DNA from: Nitratireductor aestuarii
GTDB taxonomy: Bacteria > Pseudomonadota > Alphaproteobacteria > Rhizobiales > Rhizobiaceae
Direction of reading: 5' to 3'
Length of the DNA stretch: 64,000 nt
Assembly (NCBI RefSeq): GCF_014641695.1
Contig: NZ_BMIF01000004.1
Span: 124,001-188,000, forward strand
Shown: positions 48,419 to 57,274 of the stretch, piece by piece
Layout: every line of letters starts with the position of its first letter
How positions within the stretch are numbered: position 1 is the stretch's first letter
The notes under the pieces: generated by a model
Databases searched by the model: none
Told to the model about the DNA's origin: nothing
Seen by the model: only the letters and a program-made list of their open reading frames with translations
Made by a program: the position numbers and the translations under genes

Positions 48419-49318
48419 ATGATACAGGTCCGTCCACTTGGCGCACTCACGACGGGCATCGCCCTCGTCATGGTGACCTGCTTCCTCTTCGCCACGCTGG
48501 ACAGCCTCAGCAAGAACCTGATGCTGACGATGGCAGCGGTCCAGGTACTGTGGGGGCGATATGTCGTGCAGACAGCCGCCATGACCAGCTATCTGACGGC
48601 CTCTTCGGGAATGCGATTTCTGCGGACAAGGCATCCGTTCCTGCAGATTGCGCGCGGATTAGCGCAGGCAACAAGCAACGGGCTCGTGTACATCTCACTG
48701 GCCCATATCCCTGTCGGTGACGTGACCGCGATCCTCTACGGCTCGCCGATCATCGTCACAGTGCTCTCCGTCATCTTCCTGAACGAACGGATCGGGGTGC
48801 ACCGGGTTGCCGCCGTGATCGCGGGCTTCATTGGTGTCTATCTCATCATTCAGCCGGGATCGGGCGAAACAAATTTCTACCACCTGCTGATGCTGGGAGC
48901 GGCCTTCAGCAACGCGACCTACATGCTGCTTACGCGACGGTTGGCGGGTCCTGAAGAGGCTGCGGCGACGCAGTTCAACACCACGGCCGTAGGCCTGGTC
49001 ATCTTCACGGGAATCGTCCTCTACGATGGAGCGCTGCCGCCTGTTGACGCCATGCCGCTTCTGCTTGTCGTCGGGCTGACGGGCGCGGCCGGGCATTTCT
49101 GCATGGTGAAGGCACTTTCCTACGTGCCAGCCTCGATGCTGTCGCCCTACCTCTACGCGCAGGTGATGATTGCGGCACTCTATAGCGTATTCTGGTTCGG
49201 CGACGCCCTGCGGCCCAGCATGGTGCTCGGGACCGCGCTGCTGATTGCAAGCGGCATCTATATCTGGTGGCGGGAGCGGACAGCGCCAACGGTCGCCCTG
49301 CAGGCCACGCAGCGTTAG
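48419..49318 (+). CDS. DMT (EamA) family transporter, second of tandem pair
   Basis: A 299-residue membrane protein with ten predicted helices and two EamA domains; its nearest relative in the window is the preceding gene. Conserved features include GSPIIVTVLSVIFLNERIG and GHFCMVKALSY. The 139-bp gap to the first copy and the different ribosome-site regions suggest separate translation. The 3' end overlaps the convergent VOC gene by four bases. Confidence 0.87.
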   Translation: MIQVRPLGALTTGIALVMVTCFLFATLDSLSKNLMLTMAAVQVLWGRYVVQTAAMTSYLTASSGMRFLRTRHPFLQIARGLAQATSNGLVYISLAHIPVGDVTAILYGSPIIVTVLSVIFLNERIGVHRVAAVIAGFIGVYLIIQPGSGETNFYHLLMLGAAFSNATYMLLTRRLAGPEEAAATQFNTTAVGLVIFTGIVLYDGALPPVDAMPLLLVVGLTGAAGHFCMVKALSYVPASMLSPYLYAQVMIAALYSVFWFGDALRPSMVLGTALLIASGIYIWWRERTAPTVALQATQR

Positions 49319-49800
49319 AGGCGACCGTCAGCGGCTGCCTCCAGCGCAGCGATGTCGAACTTCACCATTTTCAGCATGGCTTCCGAAGTGCGCTTCACGC
49401 GGAGCGGATCTGGGTCCATCATGAGTTCGCCCAGCCTGCGCGGCACGATTTGCCAGCAAAGTCCCCAGCGGTCCCTCACCCATCCGCATTGCTCGATCGT
49501 ACCGTCCTCGCTCAAGGCGCCCCACAGACGGTCAATCTCCTCCTGGGTGTCGCATTCCAACATGATCGAGAAGCTGTGGTTGAATGGGTCAAGCGGTCCC
49601 GCCTCGATCGCCATGTAGTTCTGGTCGCCGATGGTGTAGCCCGCGACCTTCACGCTTCCGGGCGGTCCGCTCGGACTTTCTGCCTGCAGCGACGAAGTCC
49701 AGCAGATCGAAGAACCGGGAACGAGCGACGTATAGAAGCGCAGGGCTGCGTCCATGTCCTTCTCGAACCAAAGATGCTGGGTGACTTTCATGACCTTCAC
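49315..49800 (-). CDS. VOC family protein, PhnB/3-demethylubiquinone methyltransferase-like
   Basis: A 161-residue VOC (glyoxalase fold) protein of the PhnB-like group (pfam 3-dmu-9_3-mt): VTQHLWFEKDMDAALRFYTSLVPGS at the start, LMLECDTQEEIDRLW-like IMLECDTQEEIDRLWGALSEDG in the middle, and CGWVRDRWGLCWQIVP. Despite the family name no methyltransferase activity is implied. Metal and substrate are unknown. An ATG at 49791 is a possible alternative start. Confidence 0.85.
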   Translation of the reverse strand: MKVMKVTQHLWFEKDMDAALRFYTSLVPGSSICWTSSLQAESPSGPPGSVKVAGYTIGDQNYMAIEAGPLDPFNHSFSIMLECDTQEEIDRLWGALSEDGTIEQCGWVRDRWGLCWQIVPRRLGELMMDPDPLRVKRTSEAMLKMVKFDIAALEAAADGRL

Positions 49801-49919
49801 TCCTCTCGGGCATCCACAGCCAGAGGACGAAGGACATCAGCATCCGCCGACATCGTCTTGTTCATCAATATTGATGAGCAAGCCTTTCGGAGTACTTCTT
49901 TTGGAGGATGAAGGTTCGT

Positions 49920-50456
49920 TTAGCTGCCGCCGAGCATGGACTTCAGCCGTTCCAGAACGAGCTCCCGTTCCTCGGAGGAAAGAGCGTCGACGCCAAACAT
50001 GCGCTGAGCGCGCAGGCCTTCCAGTGCCAGGAAGGCGATAAATGCGTCGGCCTTGCCGGCTTCGTCCGCGCTCAGGCGGTCCAGCAGCTCACGGTTGAAG
50101 TTCTTGATCGGTTCGAGGAGGTCGGGATCCTCGGAAAGCGCTGCGAGAATGCCTGAAGGCAGCGGTGAACGCCGGTCGATTTCCTCGACCGCCGTGCGGA
50201 AATACTCCAGCGCAACCGGCTGACTACTGTGGCGGTGCAGGTGTTTGTCCAGCGCTGCGGATGATTTTTCGACGAACTGCTCTACCAGCGCCTTCAGCAG
50301 TGCCAGTTTGTTGGGAAAGTTGTAGAGCAGGCCGCCCTTTGAAACGCCTGCCTCTGCAGCGACGGCGTCAAGCGACAGGTGTGCAGAACCCTGCCTTTGA
50401 GCAAGCTGCGCGGCGGCTTCCAGGATTCGTTGCTTGGAATTTTCTCTCGGAGACAT
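49920..50456 (-). CDS. TetR family repressor of the RND efflux pair
   Basis: A 178-residue TetR-type regulator: helix-turn-helix in residues ~5-50 (SKQRILEAAAQLAQRQG, then AAEAGVSKGGLLYNFPNKLALLKALVE) and a helical ligand domain. The open frame continues upstream to 50567, but the ATG at 50456 (MSPRENSK) matches the family start. It is divergent from the efflux genes, and a palindrome in the gap is a likely operator. It probably represses the pump until an inducer binds. Confidence 0.9.
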   Translation of the reverse strand: MSPRENSKQRILEAAAQLAQRQGSAHLSLDAVAAEAGVSKGGLLYNFPNKLALLKALVEQFVEKSSAALDKHLHRHSSQPVALEYFRTAVEEIDRRSPLPSGILAALSEDPDLLEPIKNFNRELLDRLSADEAGKADAFIAFLALEGLRAQRMFGVDALSSEERELVLERLKSMLGGS

Positions 50457-50482
50457 TATCTCGGTATAATTGATGTTGACTT

Positions 50483-50498
50483 TACCGTCTAGTCGGTA
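50483..50498. promoter_or_regulatory. Palindromic TetR operator candidate
   Basis: TACCGTCTAGTCGGTA is a 16-bp near-perfect palindrome located 27 bp upstream of the repressor start. Extra half-sites flank it: TCGGTA at 50461 and TACCGA at 50502. TetR-family repressors commonly bind such sites between divergent genes. Confidence 0.6.
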
Positions 50499-50573
50499 CA
50501 GTACCGATCCTTTCGCGCAACTCAGCAACTTGGGCTTGCTGCAATGCGTGCATGACTGAATCTGCACACGGGT

Positions 50574-51707
50574 ATGTTCCCAATGATCAAGCGCTTCATT
50601 ATCGCCGCCGTCCTTCTCATTCTTGTCGCCGGCGGCCTAATCGGCTTCAATCTTTTCCGCGACAAAGCTATTCAGGACTTCTTCGCCAACATGCCGCGGC
50701 CGACCGTCACTGTCTCCACGACGACCGTAGAGGCCGTGAAGTGGGAGCCGACGATCCCGGCAATCGGTACCGTCCGCGCCACCAACGGTGTGGACCTGTC
50801 GGTTGAATCTGCGGGCATCGTCAAGGAAATCCTGTTCAAGGCAAATGATCAGGTCAAAGAGGGCGACATACTCGTAAGGCTCGAGGACGAAATTCAGCGC
50901 GCTGACCTTGAGGCTGCTGAGATCCAGAACTCGCTGGACAAGCAATCGCTCACCCGTGCGCAGGAACTCGGACGCCGCGGCGTCGGTTCCCAGTCCACCC
51001 TGGATGCAGCGAACGCAGCGTTCCAGGCTTCCACCGCAGCAGTCCTGAAGGCTCAGGCAGCGCTGAACCAGAAGCAGATCCGTGCGCCCTTCAGCGGCAC
51101 CATCGGTATTCCGCGTCTGGAGATCGGTGAGTACCTGTCGCCCGGCTCGGTGGTCGCAACCCTGCAGAACCTCGAGACCATGCGCGTGGACTTCACCGTT
51201 CCGGAGCAGCAGTTTGCATCCCTCCAGATGGGACAGCCGGTCCGTGTCGGCCTGACCGACGAGGACATGCCTTTTGTCGCCAAGATCATTGGTATCGACC
51301 CCAAGATCGACCCTGCCACGCGCCTCGTATCGGTCCGCGCGGAGATCACCAATCCGGAAGGCAAGCTGAACCCGGGTCAGTTCGCGCGCGTTCGCGTCGA
51401 GCTGCCGGCTGAAGAGAACATCATTGCCGTTCCGCAGACGGCCGTCGTCACCAGCCTCTACGGCGACTACGTCTACCGGCTGAAGCCAGCCGAAGAAAAG
51501 GCTGCCGAGGGCGAGGAACAGCTCTACACCGTCGAGCAGATCTTCGTGCCGCTTGGCCGCCGCGAGCGTGGTATCGTCGAGATCACCAGCGGGCTCAACG
51601 TTGGCGACATGGTCGTGAACGCCGGCCAGAACAGACTTAGCAACGGCGCACAGGTTCGCATCAACAACAGCGTGCAACCGGCGCCTGCCGAGGGCAATGC
51701 ACAATGA
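50574..51707 (+). CDS. RND efflux periplasmic adaptor (membrane fusion protein)
   Basis: A 377-residue adaptor with an N-terminal membrane anchor (FIIAAVLLILVAGGLIGFNLF), lipoyl halves (GIVKEILFKANDQVKEGDILVRLEDE and KQIRAPFSGTIGIPRLEIGEYLSPG), a short coiled coil, and the beta-barrel and membrane-proximal domains typical of AcrA/MexA-like proteins. Starts at 50574 or 50583 are possible. It overlaps the pump gene by four bases. No outer-membrane channel gene is next to it. Confidence 0.92.
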   Translation: MFPMIKRFIIAAVLLILVAGGLIGFNLFRDKAIQDFFANMPRPTVTVSTTTVEAVKWEPTIPAIGTVRATNGVDLSVESAGIVKEILFKANDQVKEGDILVRLEDEIQRADLEAAEIQNSLDKQSLTRAQELGRRGVGSQSTLDAANAAFQASTAAVLKAQAALNQKQIRAPFSGTIGIPRLEIGEYLSPGSVVATLQNLETMRVDFTVPEQQFASLQMGQPVRVGLTDEDMPFVAKIIGIDPKIDPATRLVSVRAEITNPEGKLNPGQFARVRVELPAEENIIAVPQTAVVTSLYGDYVYRLKPAEEKAAEGEEQLYTVEQIFVPLGRRERGIVEITSGLNVGDMVVNAGQNRLSNGAQVRINNSVQPAPAEGNAQ

Positions 51708-54700
51708 ACATTTCCGCCCTTTTCATCAGGCGCCCTGTCCTCTCCACGGTCGTAGCATTGATGATGCTGCTCCTGGGGTTCCAGGGCCTGTTCAACCTTC
51801 AGGTGCGCCAGTACCCGAAGGTTGACGAAACGGTGATCACGATCACCACCGTCTATGCCGGTGCTAGCTCGGACCTGATCCAGGGCTTCATCACCGCCCC
51901 GATCGCCGCTGCCGTGGCGACCACGGAAAACATCGACTACGTGACGTCACAGAGCCGCCCATCGGCCAGTGTCGTCACCGTGCAGATGCAGCTCGGCGCC
52001 AACCCTGACGTGGCACTGACCGAGGTCATGTCCAAGGTCAACCAGGTGCGCAGTCAGCTGCCATCGCAGGCCGAAGACCCGACAATCGTCAAGGGTACCG
52101 GCATGACCTTCGCGTCGATGTATATCGCGCTGCAGAACCCGAACATGACGGCCGAGCAGCTGACCGAGTATATCGAGCGCGTCATCGTTCCGCGCACCTC
52201 CACCATCGACGGCGTTGCCGAAGTTCAGGTGATGGGTGCGGCGAAGTTCTCGATGCGCGTGTGGATCGACCCGATCCGGCTTGCCGCCCGCGGCATCACC
52301 GCATCCGAGGTAGTCTCTGCGATCAACTCGTCGAACTTCCTCGCTGCGCCTGGCAAGACCAGAAACGAATACGTCGCCCAGGCGATCACGACCGAGACGA
52401 CGCTGCAGACGCCGGAAGCCTTCGGCGCGATGCCCGTGCGTTCGTCCGGCGACGAGATCATCCGCCTGCGTGACGTGGCGGATATCGAACTGGCTGCCGA
52501 AAGCACCGACACCATCGTTACCTTCAATGGCGAGCCCGGCACGTTCATCGGTATCTTCCCGACGCCGGCGGCGAACCCGCTCGACACGGCGGAAGCCGTT
52601 ATCAACGAGCTGCCCGCCATCCGCGCTTCGCTGCCCGAAGGCATGACGATGGAAGTGGTGTATGACGCCACCGAGTCCATCAGTGCCTCGATCGAGGAAG
52701 TGTTCAAGACGATCTCGGAAGCCGTCATCATCGTCGTGCTCGTGATCCTGCTCTTCCTGGGTTCGTTCCGCTCGGTTCTTATGCCGATCGTGACCATCCC
52801 GCTGTCGCTGATCGGTGTCTGTTTCCTGCTCTACACGGTCGGCTACTCGATCAACCTGCTGTCGCTGCTGGCGATGGTGCTGGCGATCGGTCTCGTGGTG
52901 GACGACGCGATCGTGGTGGTGGAGAACATTCACCGTCACATCGAAGAGGGTCAGACGCCGTTCCATGCTGCTCTGACGGGCATGAAGGAAATCTCCGGGG
53001 CCGTCGTCGCCATGACGATCACGCTGGCGGCGGTGTTCGCGCCGCTGATGTTCACGGGCGGCCTCACCGGTTCGCTGTTCCGCGAATTCGCCTTCACGCT
53101 TGCAGGCGCCGTGGTTCTGTCGGGTATCATCGCTCTGACGATCACCCCGATGATGAGCGCGCGCATTCTGAAGGGCGGCAATCACAGCCGCTTTCAGCAG
53201 GCCATCGACCGGACGTTCGCACGGCTTGAAAACCGCTATGAGCGTCTTGTCTCCGGTTCGCTGAACTATCGGCCGGTGACGCTGATGATCGTCATCACGC
53301 TCGCTGCGCTGACCGGCTTCCTGTTCCTCAAGACCTCGACCGAGCTTGCGCCTGAGGAAGATGCCGGCGCGCTGTTCTCGCTGATCAATGCGCCGCGTTA
53401 TGCGACCTCTGACTACACCAGCCTCTACACGACCCAGCTGCGTGAACTGACCAAGGACCTGCCGGAGCTGAAGGCGAACTTCTCGATCGTCGGTATGGGC
53501 GGCCAGACCAACAGCGCCATCGCTGTCTGGGCGTTCAAGGACTGGGCTGATCGCGATCGCTCGCAGAAGGAGATCCAGGCTGATATCCAGGGTCGGATCG
53601 GCGCCGTTTCGGGTGCACAGGCCCTCGTGTTCGCACCGCCATCCCTGCCGGGTGCCGGTGGTGGTCTCCCGATCTCGATGGTCATCCAGTCGACTGGCGA
53701 AGCATCGCACGTCTACGAAATGGCTGACGAGATCAAGCGCAAGGCAGAGCAGTCCGGCCGCTTCATCGTGGTGCAGAACTCGCTCTCCTTCGATGCACCG
53801 CAGGTTCTGGTAGAGATCGACCGCGAGCGTGCTGCAGCCCTCAATGTTCCGTCGAGCACCATCGGTCAGACGCTGGGCATTCTGGTCGGTGGCGGCACGA
53901 TCGCTCAGTTCGATCGTGACTCCAACAGCTATGACGTCATCACGCAGGTGCCGCAGGAATACAGGCTGAACCCGGAAAGCCTGGGCCAGTACTATGTCCG
54001 CAGCACGAGCGGCGAGATGGTTCCACTGTCGGCCGTAACGCGGATGTCCACGCGGGCGTCGGCTGCCTCGATCGAGCAGTTCAACCAGCTGAACTCTGCG
54101 ACCATCTCGGCGATGCCGCTGCCTGGTGTCACCACCGGCGACGGTCTGGCAACGCTCGAGAACATCGCGCAGGAAGTGCTGCCTGACGGCTTCTTCGTGG
54201 ATTATTCCGGCCAGTCGCGACTGGAAAAGCAGCAGGGCAACACGATCCTGATCGCGTTCGGCCTTGCCGTGGTGGTGATCTACCTGGTGCTTGCAGCGCA
54301 GTTCGAGAGCTTCCGCGATCCGCTCATCGTGATGATGACCGTGCCGCTGACGATCTTCGGCGCCATCGTGCCGCTGAACCTCGGACTTGGTACGCTCAAC
54401 ATCTACACGCAGGTGGGTCTGATCACACTGGTGGGACTGATTACCAAGCACGGTATTCTACTTACCGAGTTTGCGAACCAGCAGCGTGAAGTGCACGGCC
54501 TAAGCCGGCGCGAGGCGATCATCGCTTCCGCCAAGGTTCGCCTGCGCCCGATCCTGATGACCACGGCCGCCATGGCGCTCGGCGTCGTGCCGCTGATCAT
54601 GGCCTCGGGTGCCGGTGCAGCCGCACGCTACTCGATGGGCCTGGTGATCTTCTCGGGTATCCTGATCGGTACGGCCTTCACGCTGTTCGTGGTGCCGATG

Positions 54701-54784
54701 TTCTACACGTACATCGCCAGCGACCATGTCGCCCGCCGTGATGAGGACGAAGCGGAAGCCGCACTCACCGCACATCCTGGCTGA
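51704..54784 (+). CDS. RND efflux pump, inner-membrane transporter
   Basis: A 1026-residue proton-driven exporter of the HAE1/AcrB-MdtBC family with twelve helices and two large periplasmic loops. Visible landmarks are the opening NISALFIRRPVLSTVVAL, the proton-relay pair in LAIGLVVDDAIVVVENIHRHIEEG near residue 400, and GLITKHGILLTEFANQQ near 920. It expels drugs, bile-type detergents or aromatic compounds from the periplasm together with the adaptor and a TolC-like channel. A strong terminator follows. Confidence 0.94.
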   Translation: MNISALFIRRPVLSTVVALMMLLLGFQGLFNLQVRQYPKVDETVITITTVYAGASSDLIQGFITAPIAAAVATTENIDYVTSQSRPSASVVTVQMQLGANPDVALTEVMSKVNQVRSQLPSQAEDPTIVKGTGMTFASMYIALQNPNMTAEQLTEYIERVIVPRTSTIDGVAEVQVMGAAKFSMRVWIDPIRLAARGITASEVVSAINSSNFLAAPGKTRNEYVAQAITTETTLQTPEAFGAMPVRSSGDEIIRLRDVADIELAAESTDTIVTFNGEPGTFIGIFPTPAANPLDTAEAVINELPAIRASLPEGMTMEVVYDATESISASIEEVFKTISEAVIIVVLVILLFLGSFRSVLMPIVTIPLSLIGVCFLLYTVGYSINLLSLLAMVLAIGLVVDDAIVVVENIHRHIEEGQTPFHAALTGMKEISGAVVAMTITLAAVFAPLMFTGGLTGSLFREFAFTLAGAVVLSGIIALTITPMMSARILKGGNHSRFQQAIDRTFARLENRYERLVSGSLNYRPVTLMIVITLAALTGFLFLKTSTELAPEEDAGALFSLINAPRYATSDYTSLYTTQLRELTKDLPELKANFSIVGMGGQTNSAIAVWAFKDWADRDRSQKEIQADIQGRIGAVSGAQALVFAPPSLPGAGGGLPISMVIQSTGEASHVYEMADEIKRKAEQSGRFIVVQNSLSFDAPQVLVEIDRERAAALNVPSSTIGQTLGILVGGGTIAQFDRDSNSYDVITQVPQEYRLNPESLGQYYVRSTSGEMVPLSAVTRMSTRASAASIEQFNQLNSATISAMPLPGVTTGDGLATLENIAQEVLPDGFFVDYSGQSRLEKQQGNTILIAFGLAVVVIYLVLAAQFESFRDPLIVMMTVPLTIFGAIVPLNLGLGTLNIYTQVGLITLVGLITKHGILLTEFANQQREVHGLSRREAIIASAKVRLRPILMTTAAMALGVVPLIMASGAGAAARYSMGLVIFSGILIGTAFTLFVVPMFYTYIASDHVARRDEDEAEAALTAHPG

Positions 54785-54809
54785 TAAGAGCCGCAGAAGA
54801 GACAAAGGA

Positions 54810-54846
54810 AACCCCGCCCAGAGCAATCCGGGCGGGGTTTTTCTTT
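54810..54846. terminator. Rho-independent terminator after RND pump
   Basis: The 10-bp stem AACCCCGCCC/GGGCGGGGTT is followed by TTTTCTTT on the plus strand. It lies between convergent genes and could also act on the minus-strand amidohydrolase transcript. Confidence 0.85.
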
Positions 54847-54868
54847 GCGTCAGCGAGGAGCTTGGTAA

Positions 54869-55738
54869 TTACATCTTCAGGAGCCGCCGGGCGTTGTCCT
54901 TCAGGATCTTCGGTCGCACGTTGGGCTTGATATCCAGCTGCTCAAAATCGGCGAGCCAACGGTCCGGCAGGATTGCCGGCCAATCGGAGCCGAAGAGCAC
55001 CCGATCCTGCAGCAGCGAGTTGGCATAGCGTACGAGGATCGGCGGGAAGTATTTCGGCGACCAGCCGGAAAGGTCGATCCAGACATTGGGCTTGTGGGTC
55101 GCAACCGACAGCGCCTCCTCCTGCCAGGGAAATGACGGGTGCGCCATGACGATCTGCATATCCGGGAAGTCCGCCGCGACGTCATCCAGGAACATCGGGT
55201 TGGAGTACTTCAGGCGCATGTTGTTGCCGCCGTGCATGCCAGCGCCCACGCCAGTCTGCCCGGTGTGGAAGAGTGCCGGAACGCCCGCTTCCTGAATCGC
55301 CTCGTAGAGCACATAGGCGCTACGGTCGTTGGGGTAAAAGCCCTGAAAGGTCGGGTGGAACTTGAAGCCCTTGATGCCGTAATGCTCGACCAGCCGACGT
55401 GCTTCACGCGCACCGACCTTGCCCTTGGCCGGATCGATGCTCGCGAAGGGGATCAGCACATCGCTGTGCTGCGCGGCAAGCTCCGCCATTTCCTCGTTGT
55501 TATAGCGCCGGTAGCCGGACTCGCGCTCGGCATCGACCGGGAAGATCACGGCGGCAATGTTGAGCTTGCGATAATATTCAGCGGTCTCCGGGATAGTGGG
55601 CGGATGCTTGAACGGCGACTTGAAATAGGCGGTCATGCCCGCCTGAAAGTCGTCGTAGCCGTCATCGGCATGGGTGCCGCACGGTTCCTCCGCGTGGGTG
55701 TGAAAGTCTATGGCGACGACCTTATCGAGATCCGGCAT
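54869..55738 (-). CDS. Amidohydrolase-2 family protein, possible aromatic decarboxylase
   Basis: A 289-residue metal-dependent TIM-barrel protein of the ACMSD/LigW/gamma-resorcylate decarboxylase class. Probable metal-site residues are in DFHTHAEE (residues ~11-18), KFHPTFQG, LFHTGQTG, MAHPSFPWQE and FGSDWP. AGGAGG precedes the ATG at 55738. It is the last minus-strand gene of the second aromatic module, after the MarR gene. A decarboxylase (for example of a hydroxybenzoate or cleavage product) or a hydrolase role is inferred from family and context; the substrate is unknown. Confidence 0.82.
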   Translation of the reverse strand: MPDLDKVVAIDFHTHAEEPCGTHADDGYDDFQAGMTAYFKSPFKHPPTIPETAEYYRKLNIAAVIFPVDAERESGYRRYNNEEMAELAAQHSDVLIPFASIDPAKGKVGAREARRLVEHYGIKGFKFHPTFQGFYPNDRSAYVLYEAIQEAGVPALFHTGQTGVGAGMHGGNNMRLKYSNPMFLDDVAADFPDMQIVMAHPSFPWQEEALSVATHKPNVWIDLSGWSPKYFPPILVRYANSLLQDRVLFGSDWPAILPDRWLADFEQLDIKPNVRPKILKDNARRLLKM

Positions 55739-55796
55739 GTTTCCTCCTAACTCAACTCTGCTCACTTGGAGCTATCTTTCATTTGACCCAGCGTGC

Positions 55797-56273
55797 TCAT
55801 AGTTGCGGCCATCCCGCAACCTTGCGCAGCAGGCTCTGCAAGGTTTTCTGTTCGTCTTCGTCCAGCGATGCGACAGACCGTTCCACGGCCCGCAACACCA
55901 GCGCCTTGTGTTCTTCCACCCATGTCTCACCCGCTGCAGTCAGGCGCAGCGAAATTGCACGGCGATCACGCGGTGATACCAGCCGCTCGATCAGCCCGCG
56001 TCCCTCAAGTGAACGTATCAGCTTGGTCATGTTCGACCACTTGATGCGCAGACGGTCAGCAAGCACGCCCTGGCGTACACCAGGATTGAGGCCGATCGCG
56101 AGCAGGATCGTATATTCGCCGATCGGCACGTCGCGGCGGTCCAGCTCGGCGAAGGTGCGCTCGTAGACCGTGAGCTGGGCAATGCGCAGCAGGAAGCCGA
56201 CGGAATTCTCCAGCGGTCCGAAAGACAGCGTCTCAACGTCAGCTTCTTCAGCAATCGACACCGTTCTGCACAC
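55797..56273 (-). CDS. MarR family regulator of the second aromatic module
   Basis: A 158-residue winged-helix regulator beginning at GTG. The DNA-binding section (NPGVRQGVLADRLRIKWSNMTKLIRSLEGRGLIERL, in order) and the preceding GFLLRIAQLTVYERTF closely parallel the MarR at 35577-36041, so the two are paralogues. It diverges from the SDR gene at 56408 and lies just upstream of the amidohydrolase gene. A palindrome in the divergent gap is a candidate operator. It probably senses an aromatic or its CoA thioester. Confidence 0.87.
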   Translation of the reverse strand: MCRTVSIAEEADVETLSFGPLENSVGFLLRIAQLTVYERTFAELDRRDVPIGEYTILLAIGLNPGVRQGVLADRLRIKWSNMTKLIRSLEGRGLIERLVSPRDRRAISLRLTAAGETWVEEHKALVLRAVERSVASLDEDEQKTLQSLLRKVAGWPQL

Positions 56274-56293
56274 CCACTGGAATTAGTTCACTT

Positions 56294-56306
56294 TTCAATT
56301 GTTGAA
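56294..56306. promoter_or_regulatory. Palindrome in the MarR-SDR divergent gap
   Basis: TTCAATTGTTGAA, a 13-bp palindrome with perfect 5-bp arms, lies 21 bp from the MarR start and about 100 bp from the SDR start, in an AT-rich stretch. It is the size and symmetry expected of a MarR operator. Confidence 0.5.
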
Positions 56307-56407
56307 TTTTGAACAAAATAGCTTTTGGCTGTCAAGCAGGCTGCTGTAATGTGGCTTCACCAAGCCGGATGGCAGAGAATTCCCGGCGGAAGATTGAGGA
56401 GGGTCTG

Positions 56408-57169
56408 ATGAAGGCTGAAGGAAAGGTAGCGGTCGTAACCGGTGGCGGTTCCGGCCTTGGCGCGGCATCGGCGCGGGCGCTCGCCGCACGCGGCGCACGC
56501 GTTGCGGTGGTGGACCTCAATGCTGAGGCTGCGGAACGCGTGGCGGGCGAGATCGGCGGCATTGGCATCGGCTGCGATGTCTCCAGCCCCGAACAGGGCG
56601 AAGCCGCCTTCGCACGCGTAAAAGCGGAGCTTGGCTCGCCAAAGATCCTCATCAATTGCGCCGGCATCGGACCTGCCGCCCGCACCGTGGGCAAGGATGG
56701 CCCCCATTCCTTCGACCTCTTCCGCAAGGTGATCGAAGTGAACCTAATGGGCACCTTCAACATGATCCGCCTCTTTGCGGCCATGGCACAGGATAATGAA
56801 CCGGAAGACGGCGGTGAGCGCGGCGTGATCGTCAATACCGCCTCCGTCGCAGCCTTTGACGGACAGATCGGACAGGCAGCCTATTCGGCCAGCAAAGGCG
56901 GTATCGTTGGCATGACCCTGCCGATCGCGCGTGACCTTTCGCGCAACGGCATCCGTGTCATGACCATCGCGCCGGGTATTTTCCTCACACCGCTTCTGGC
57001 GGGATTGTCTGAGGAAGTGCAGCAGTCGCTCGGCCAGCAGGTTCCTTTCCCTCCCCGCCTCGGCCTGCCGGAAGAATACGCCTCGATGGCCTGCTATATC
57101 GTCGAAAACCAGATGCTCAACGGCGAGACCATCCGCCTGGACGGCGCCATCCGCATGGCGCCAAAATAA
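56408..57169 (+). CDS. Short-chain dehydrogenase, HSD10-like
   Basis: A 253-residue NAD-dependent dehydrogenase with the cofactor loop TGGGSGLG (residues ~11-18), NCAG, and the YSASK catalytic pair near residue 159. The segment [20 protein letters not shown] and the tail [20 protein letters not shown] resemble 3-hydroxyacyl-CoA dehydrogenases of the HSD17B10 type. GAGGAGGGTCTG precedes the ATG; the open frame to 56309 is not coding in character. It is divergent from MarR. It may oxidise a hydroxyacyl-CoA or aryl alcohol intermediate. Confidence 0.88.
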   Translation: MKAEGKVAVVTGGGSGLGAASARALAARGARVAVVDLNAEAAERVAGEIGGIGIGCDVSSPEQGEAAFARVKAELGSPKILINCAGIGPAARTVGKDGPHSFDLFRKVIEVNLMGTFNMIRLFAAMAQDNEPEDGGERGVIVNTASVAAFDGQIGQAAYSASKGGIVGMTLPIARDLSRNGIRVMTIAPGIFLTPLLAGLSEEVQQSLGQQVPFPPRLGLPEEYASMACYIVENQMLNGETIRLDGAIRMAPK

Positions 57170-57188
57170 GCTATCGCCTGAATTGACG

Positions 57189-57258
57189 CGGGCTGCCAAC
57201 ATCCTGCGATGTGGGCAGCCCGTCGCCTGGCGTTGCCAGTCCCCCGATAGGCAACGCC
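57189..57258. terminator. Two tandem hairpins between convergent genes
   Basis: The first hairpin (57189-57222) pairs CGGGCTGCC with GGCAGCCCG and, inside, ACATC with GATGT. The second (57229-57258) pairs GGCGTTGCC with GGCAACGCC. They separate the SDR gene and the dioxygenase gene, which run toward each other. Confidence 0.65.
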
Positions 57259-57274
57259 GAATGTCGCTGACCAG

